In this document: piece after piece, positions 59,550 through 64,000 of the stretch | How positions within the stretch are numbered: position 1 is the stretch's first letter | Layout: every line of letters starts with the position of its first letter | Source of the DNA: Apostichopus japonicus | Taxonomy: Eukaryota > Echinodermata > Holothuroidea > Aspidochirotida > Stichopodidae | Reading direction: 5' to 3' | Assembly: GCF_037975245.1 (NCBI RefSeq) | Contig: NC_092577.1 | Coordinates: 8,903,013-8,967,012 of the forward strand | DNA: 64,000 bases | Translations under genes and position numbers: made by a program | Notes under the pieces: generated by a model | What the model was told of the DNA's origin: nothing | Databases searched by the model: none | The model's input: only the letters and a program-made list of their open reading frames with translations

Positions 59550-60931
59550 CTAGTAGCCAGGTGCTTCAGAAGAGCCCTGTAACATCTCTGAGACTTATTG
59601 TCCTCTTCTACTAAGTTTAGAGCTGAGGCATTTTCACTTTTCAGATAAAATGTTCTCTGGTAGTGATTTTGAAGCCCTAGTGTAGCCCATGGAGTAGGTG
59701 GGGGGGGGGATGGCAAGTGCTCACCACCCTAATGGATGCCAGTGCTTGTATATCTTTCAACGCCCTCTAAATGTGTATATTTTAATCAGTAGTTAGCTCT
59801 CAAATATGAAAGGAAGAAATGTTATCATGACATGATATTGATAAAGAGTGGCAGGGGAATTAAACTTCCTTAACCATGCTTGCTAGCCAGCAGTCTGGTG
59901 AATCAGTCACAAAAAAAACACAGATTTACTTCATTCTTACCTATGGAACTCTGTGCATCAAGAAGTGTAGGATACCAAAAGAAGCTTGATAGGTTCATAG
60001 GTCCTGCTCTCCTCTATCCAGTACGGTCTGCGTCTTCATATTCACTAGAGGGTTTCTTTCTATGGTTGAATGATTACATCATGGAGCCGTTAGAGCCCCA
60101 GTGACTTCTAAATCAAAAGTGAAACACTGACATGAAATCAAATTATTTGTTCAGAAATTTCAGACAACTTCAGAAACAAAAGGATACTCAAAACAAAGAA
60201 AAACTCATGGTAGCAGTTCCACTTTGATCCAATTATTGATCTTTTTAATTTAGTGATTATACAGTATATTAGTGTTTGGTTTCTGAAGCTCTAATGAAAG
60301 TTCTTATGAACTTGTGCATTCAGATAGCAATGTGACACTACAGCAGTCTTTGTGGGCAATCAACTTCACATGTTAGCTGTAAAAGACCCCAACACTTTTA
60401 GTAAGTAATTATGTAAAAGTATGTAAAAGTGATATTGAAGCTGAAGATACGTCAATAGGAAATGAGCATTATCAGCACAAACCCTGGAAATTATGGATAT
60501 GTTCCAATAATGGGTTGTCTTGGATCAGTATATGTGGTAGTATTTTGAGAGGGGTGATATAGCCCCTACTGAGTATTTTGGGTGACACAAACTACAGTAC
60601 AATCATGCTTGTACATATGATATGGAATATTGAATCTCAATCTCTGGAAAACCTTGCATCTAATTTGACCTTTACTCACTGGCAGGTTAGCACTTAAATC
60701 CACATTATCCAAGGAGAGAAAACAACTCAGAAAACAAACAATTGCAATATTCTAGGTTTGTTTCTTTCAGTGTGTTCACCATCTGTATTTGCAATATCTT
60801 CACATTTGGTAGGCTAGTACTGTTGCTTCGGGGAATCACACCAAAACAAACAGGGAAGTACAACCATACACTGTACAACCGTTCTTGAAACGCTGCTTTA
60901 CACTGTGTCGTTGGTTGTTTAGATTTTGCAA
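59550..60931. other. Gene-free stretch
   Basis: No exon recognised. G-run at 59700-59709. Frames here have no motif. Confidence 0.4.
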
Positions 60932-61154
60932 ATGAGACTTGTTCAAGTCGTTTCCATTGGCCACGCGGGAAATTCCCACTCTTTTTCAGATAATAATCAA
61001 TCTTCTAATTCAAATAATAGCAATTTACAACAAAATGGCAAATTCGTTAGATCTAAAAGTGAGGACTTCAACGATATGATGCAAAATATAAATACATCAT
61101 TTGCACCTCGACAATTTTCTGGTAATGATGTGAATCCTGTACAGCAGCTTGGAG
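60932..61154 (+). CDS. Possible first exon, Asn/Ser/Gln-rich, unidentified
   Basis: ATG at 60932 opens MRLVQVVSIGHAGNSHSFSD, then an asparagine/serine-rich run, then LQQNGKFVRSKSEDFNDMMQ and APRQFSGNDVNPVQQLG, ending in phase 1 at a GTATTT donor. The acceptor-like TCTTTTTCAG at 60979-60988 is an alternative exon start. Composition is coding-like but low-complexity. It cannot join the leucine-rich exon at 63271 in frame (phase 0 needed), so it would belong to another gene or transcript. Confidence 0.25.
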
Positions 61155-63270
61155 GTATTTACGTGTTATGGGTCGTATAGGTTTTATGGAAACTACTTAA
61201 AGTTATTACACTGCAACTCACCAAATTACAATTTATTTAATGGAGAGGAACCGTTGCTAATAGCTAAAACAGTAATTATGGATCAGTGAGATAATTTGAC
61301 GGTATGGTATAGAGGCAAATGCTAGGATGTGTACGAACGGCAGTCTAAACTTAGGTAGGCTATAGGCTAGATTAGTCATAAAGTTAGGCTTTGTTAGAAA
61401 TCTCAAACATCACCCGCGAAAAGGTAGAATTACTACTTTAGCGAGAGGACATGCTTAGGAATCTAACTCATAAATGATAAAAAAATAAATCTCAGCCTAG
61501 TTGTTGACTGATAATCAGAAGGTCCAAGTTAAAGCATATCTTAACTATAAAGGAATTGAATAAAATACAATCGAGACACTGAGTTTTCTTTAGGGATCTT
61601 AAATAAAGCGAGGAATAAAACCAGCGATTAACATTCTCGGTGAGCTGATGCCTATCCTTTACTTCGAAAACAGTTACTTCATTCTAGCTAAGAAAAAGTA
61701 TCCATAGACAAACTGTAGAAACTTTGTTATCCCTTCAAAATCTTAAATTACAGACAATAGTTCAACTCGATTTTCATCGTACATAACAAAGCCGTATATG
61801 CATTAAAGTATTAAAGTCAATCTATAACATCCCACAATTATTATTGTAATCACCTAACTTACTAAATCTACCTGGTCGGAAATTTGAGCCAATTGTGTGA
61901 TTTATTAGTTGAATGACCTAACTCCTGCCAATATACCTGATACTTTATGTGAACGAGAGGTTTGTTAAATACTGTATAGGGCTTAGAGCTTTGAGCCTCT
62001 ATAAAACAGTTTTCCAATTTAAGTTTGATCATAATAAAATGCAATTAAACTTATAATTAACTGATGTATCTCTCGTACGTGTTTGTAAATCAATATTTGC
62101 CCGCTAACTGTTCACAAGATATTACAATGAAGATCCAATCAACCCGATGCAACGTATAAGTAATAATTAATTAGTATAATTAAACCCTCAAGGATATGAA
62201 TTGTTTCCAGATAACAATATTATTTGTAAAAAAAAAAACTGTAAATAGCGGATGGTACTATTTAATTGTAAGAAATGATAAAGTTTAGAAAGCTAAGATC
62301 ATAAGCGTTACTCAATTTAGCAATATCTACAGCACAAAGAAAGAAAGAGATGTTACATTTAAAAACAAAATCCATTAGAAGTTATGACACTTAAACCGTA
62401 ACTTAGGAATGAATTTGATAACTAAACACAGATAGACATCATTTTCTAAACAAATCTTATTAATTGGAAATAATTATAATTCAAGCAGAATTGTAGGATT
62501 TGGATCAATAATAAAATAATTTATATATTAAAATTTGAGTTAAAGTCTCATCAACCTTTTCTCTTGTAACTTGAATTAGTGATCTACATCTGCTTCTTTA
62601 AATTGCATTTTAATTACAAAAAACAACATAAATACAATTCTTCAAAATCTCCTTAAGCTTGATAAAAAACTGAATAACGTTAAAGTGAAAGTTTCCTTTC
62701 CATGATTCCTATTACATTAGTGACTAATATTTTCATTTAAATTACATTTTTCTTCTCAAAGTTCTAATTAAAACTCAAATTAATTGGATCAATATTTTTT
62801 TTTTCAAAAGATAGAATAATGTCAATTCTTGATTACCCATTATTTTATAAAATTCTCAACCCGTCTTCGAGATTTGCTCCCAATTATAACTAATAAATTA
62901 AATATGTAGCCTCACATTCTTACTTAATTAAACCTTACTTGCTATAAAACCTTTTATTAATCATATAATTTAAAAAAAAATGAAAATAACCCTTAAATCC
63001 TACACTACCACTTTGTTTTCCTCTAATCTAATCTAATTAATTCTGTTAATATTTGTCTTCCCTTAAAATCAAATTTCCGTTGCATTTACTAAATTCCGTT
63101 TTACAAATAGACACAACCTAAATGTCCTAATTTATTTCTTTACTTTCCTTTCTTTTCATTTCGTTCTTTTTATTATTTATAATATTATAATAATTATTCT
63201 ATTCCTTACCAAATCCAATTTGTTTATCTCTATCTACTCTATTATCAGTAACTATATTCCTTCATTCTAG
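61155..63270. other. Very AT-rich intron sequence
   Basis: No exon recognised. Composition is strikingly AT-rich, especially 61950-63240, with many poly-A and poly-T runs. It ends in the acceptor CCTTCATTCTAG. Confidence 0.5.
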
Positions 63271-63479
63271 ATTCCTACCTCCTGTGTGTATCTATACCGA
63301 TGCTCTCCTAGAGTTGATGAGTCTGGTCTGAACCTTATCCTTGAGTCTGGTCTCTCTCTCTCTATCCTGAGTTCTCTCCAGAAGCTGGAGATCTGGGACA
63401 AATACAGCAGACTAACCAATGAAGAGTTTGCGGCCATCTTGTCTTACTCCTCACAGTGTACAAGCTTGAAGGACCTGAA
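63271..63479 (+). CDS. Leucine-rich exon, probably NLR gene B exon 3
   Basis: 209 bases: 69 codons plus two bases, from IPTSCVYLYRCSPRVDESGL to SQCTSLKDL, with donor AA/GTAAGT. It matches 13776-13985 of NLR gene A over its whole length. The central LILESGLSLSILSSLQKLEI block has leucine-rich repeat spacing. The phase-0 start fits the donor of the NACHT exon at 30193, and the phase-2 end fits an exon 4 of the type seen at 16230. No other plus-strand NACHT exon lies between, so it is assigned to NLR gene B across a 33-kb intron. A third NLR gene with a missing NACHT exon is the alternative. The frame would hit TAA right after the exon if unspliced. Confidence 0.75.
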
Positions 63480-64000
63480 GTAAGTATTCCGGTGTAGATG
63501 TTAGAATCATCATAACAGTTAAACAGGGAATTAATTTAATTAATAAAAGTTATCAATATTAAACGAACAATAGATAATGTAAAGTCTGCTGTAATGTTAA
63601 TGTCAAGGATGCGGGAAAGGGTTAACTAGTTTAGTTGAATTTATTTGAATAATTATTTCATCGCGAAAGGAATTATGTAGGATGTTATAATAAATAAAAC
63701 AAAATGTAATGGATTAATAGGGTATACTTTAAAAGAGTGTTGGTAAGAGAGGGGTGGAGGGGTGGGTTGGGGTTGTTTAAAACGTTCTTTGTTTAGTTTA
63801 TTGTTAACATTTAACTAAGAAATCGGTTTTAGAATGACAGGAATGTTTATTAGGATAAAGTAAGAGATATATAGACAAGGTTGTTAAATTTAATAATTCG
63901 AATGAGTTTTGAAATAGGGTTTTTGAGTTTATAAGTAATAAATGTGACTTTTCAAGCTGAAGCCTCCTAAATATTTGTTTTTCAATTATGTTCAATCTAT
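63480..64000. other. Start of next NLR intron, window end
   Basis: Intron sequence after the GTAAGT donor. No exon resembling exons 4-7 of gene A appears before the window ends, so the gene continues outside. Confidence 0.45.

Larger units (their letters stand above)
54700..60745 (-). repeat. Diverged repeat units sharing a splice-acceptor-like block
   Basis: Plus-strand blocks at about 54755-54800 (TTTACCTAATGAGGAGATAA), 56198-56240 (CTTACCTAATGATGAGAAAA), 58110-58150 (TTAACCTAATGAAGAGAAAA) and, weaker, 60690-60735 are similar. Further similarity includes ATATTGAGAATRTCAG after the first and third. Read on the minus strand, the three clearest give a pyrimidine-rich tract plus CATTAG, like an acceptor. 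Only the second stays open for about 30 codons. They may be duplicated exons of the minus-strand gene or just an old repeat. Confidence 0.45.

Overview
The window is eukaryotic DNA: spliced exons with GT/AG boundaries, introns full of repeats, a tRNA-derived SINE, non-LTR retrotransposon remains, cut-and-paste transposons with terminal inverted repeats, and large minisatellites. Two NACHT-domain NOD-like receptor (NLR) genes on the plus strand and the overall repeat style suggest a marine invertebrate deuterostome, most likely an echinoderm such as a sea cucumber. That assignment is inference from memory of NLR expansions and repeats, not a database result.

Layout. 1-8919: no gene recognised, with small tandem duplications. 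8920-18295: NLR gene A, reconstructed as seven exons. It has a tiny first exon, one large NACHT exon, a 70-residue leucine-rich exon and four short C-terminal exons ending in a stop. Splice phases agree at five of six junctions. The NACHT exon carries two frameshifts, and the exon 3/exon 4 phase does not fit, so this copy is probably a pseudogene or contains indel errors. Its introns hold a LINE fragment inserted in a 127-bp tandem array, a 54-bp array and a 36-bp array. 20628-20955 (minus): a broken small membrane-protein ORF. 21560-25160: a dispersed repeat pair with a TA microsatellite, then a hAT-like element nested inside another, both with 8-bp target duplications.

26308-64000: NLR gene B. 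It has one or two candidate short first exons, an intact NACHT exon (28674-30193) and a leucine-rich exon at 63271-63479 homologous to exon 3 of gene A. If these belong together, its second intron is about 33 kb, and the gene runs off the window. That interval holds a 28-bp array, a 1.74-kb TIR element, a 5.13-kb TIR element with its own intron-containing gene, a 30-bp satellite of about 84 units, a 354-bp duplication, a TGACCT-rich inverted-repeat element, a MITE related to the earlier ones, and a convincing minus-strand terminal exon (51663-51889).

The most striking object is the 5.13-kb element at 35457-40586. It has near-perfect 26-bp inverted termini, palindromic AGACTGA subterminal repeats and a decayed five-exon gene. 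From memory the protein resembles an uncharacterised family with a SAM-like start and a C-terminal block that includes HYTFNVHY, not a classical transposase. All homology statements come from reading motifs by eye; no search was run.
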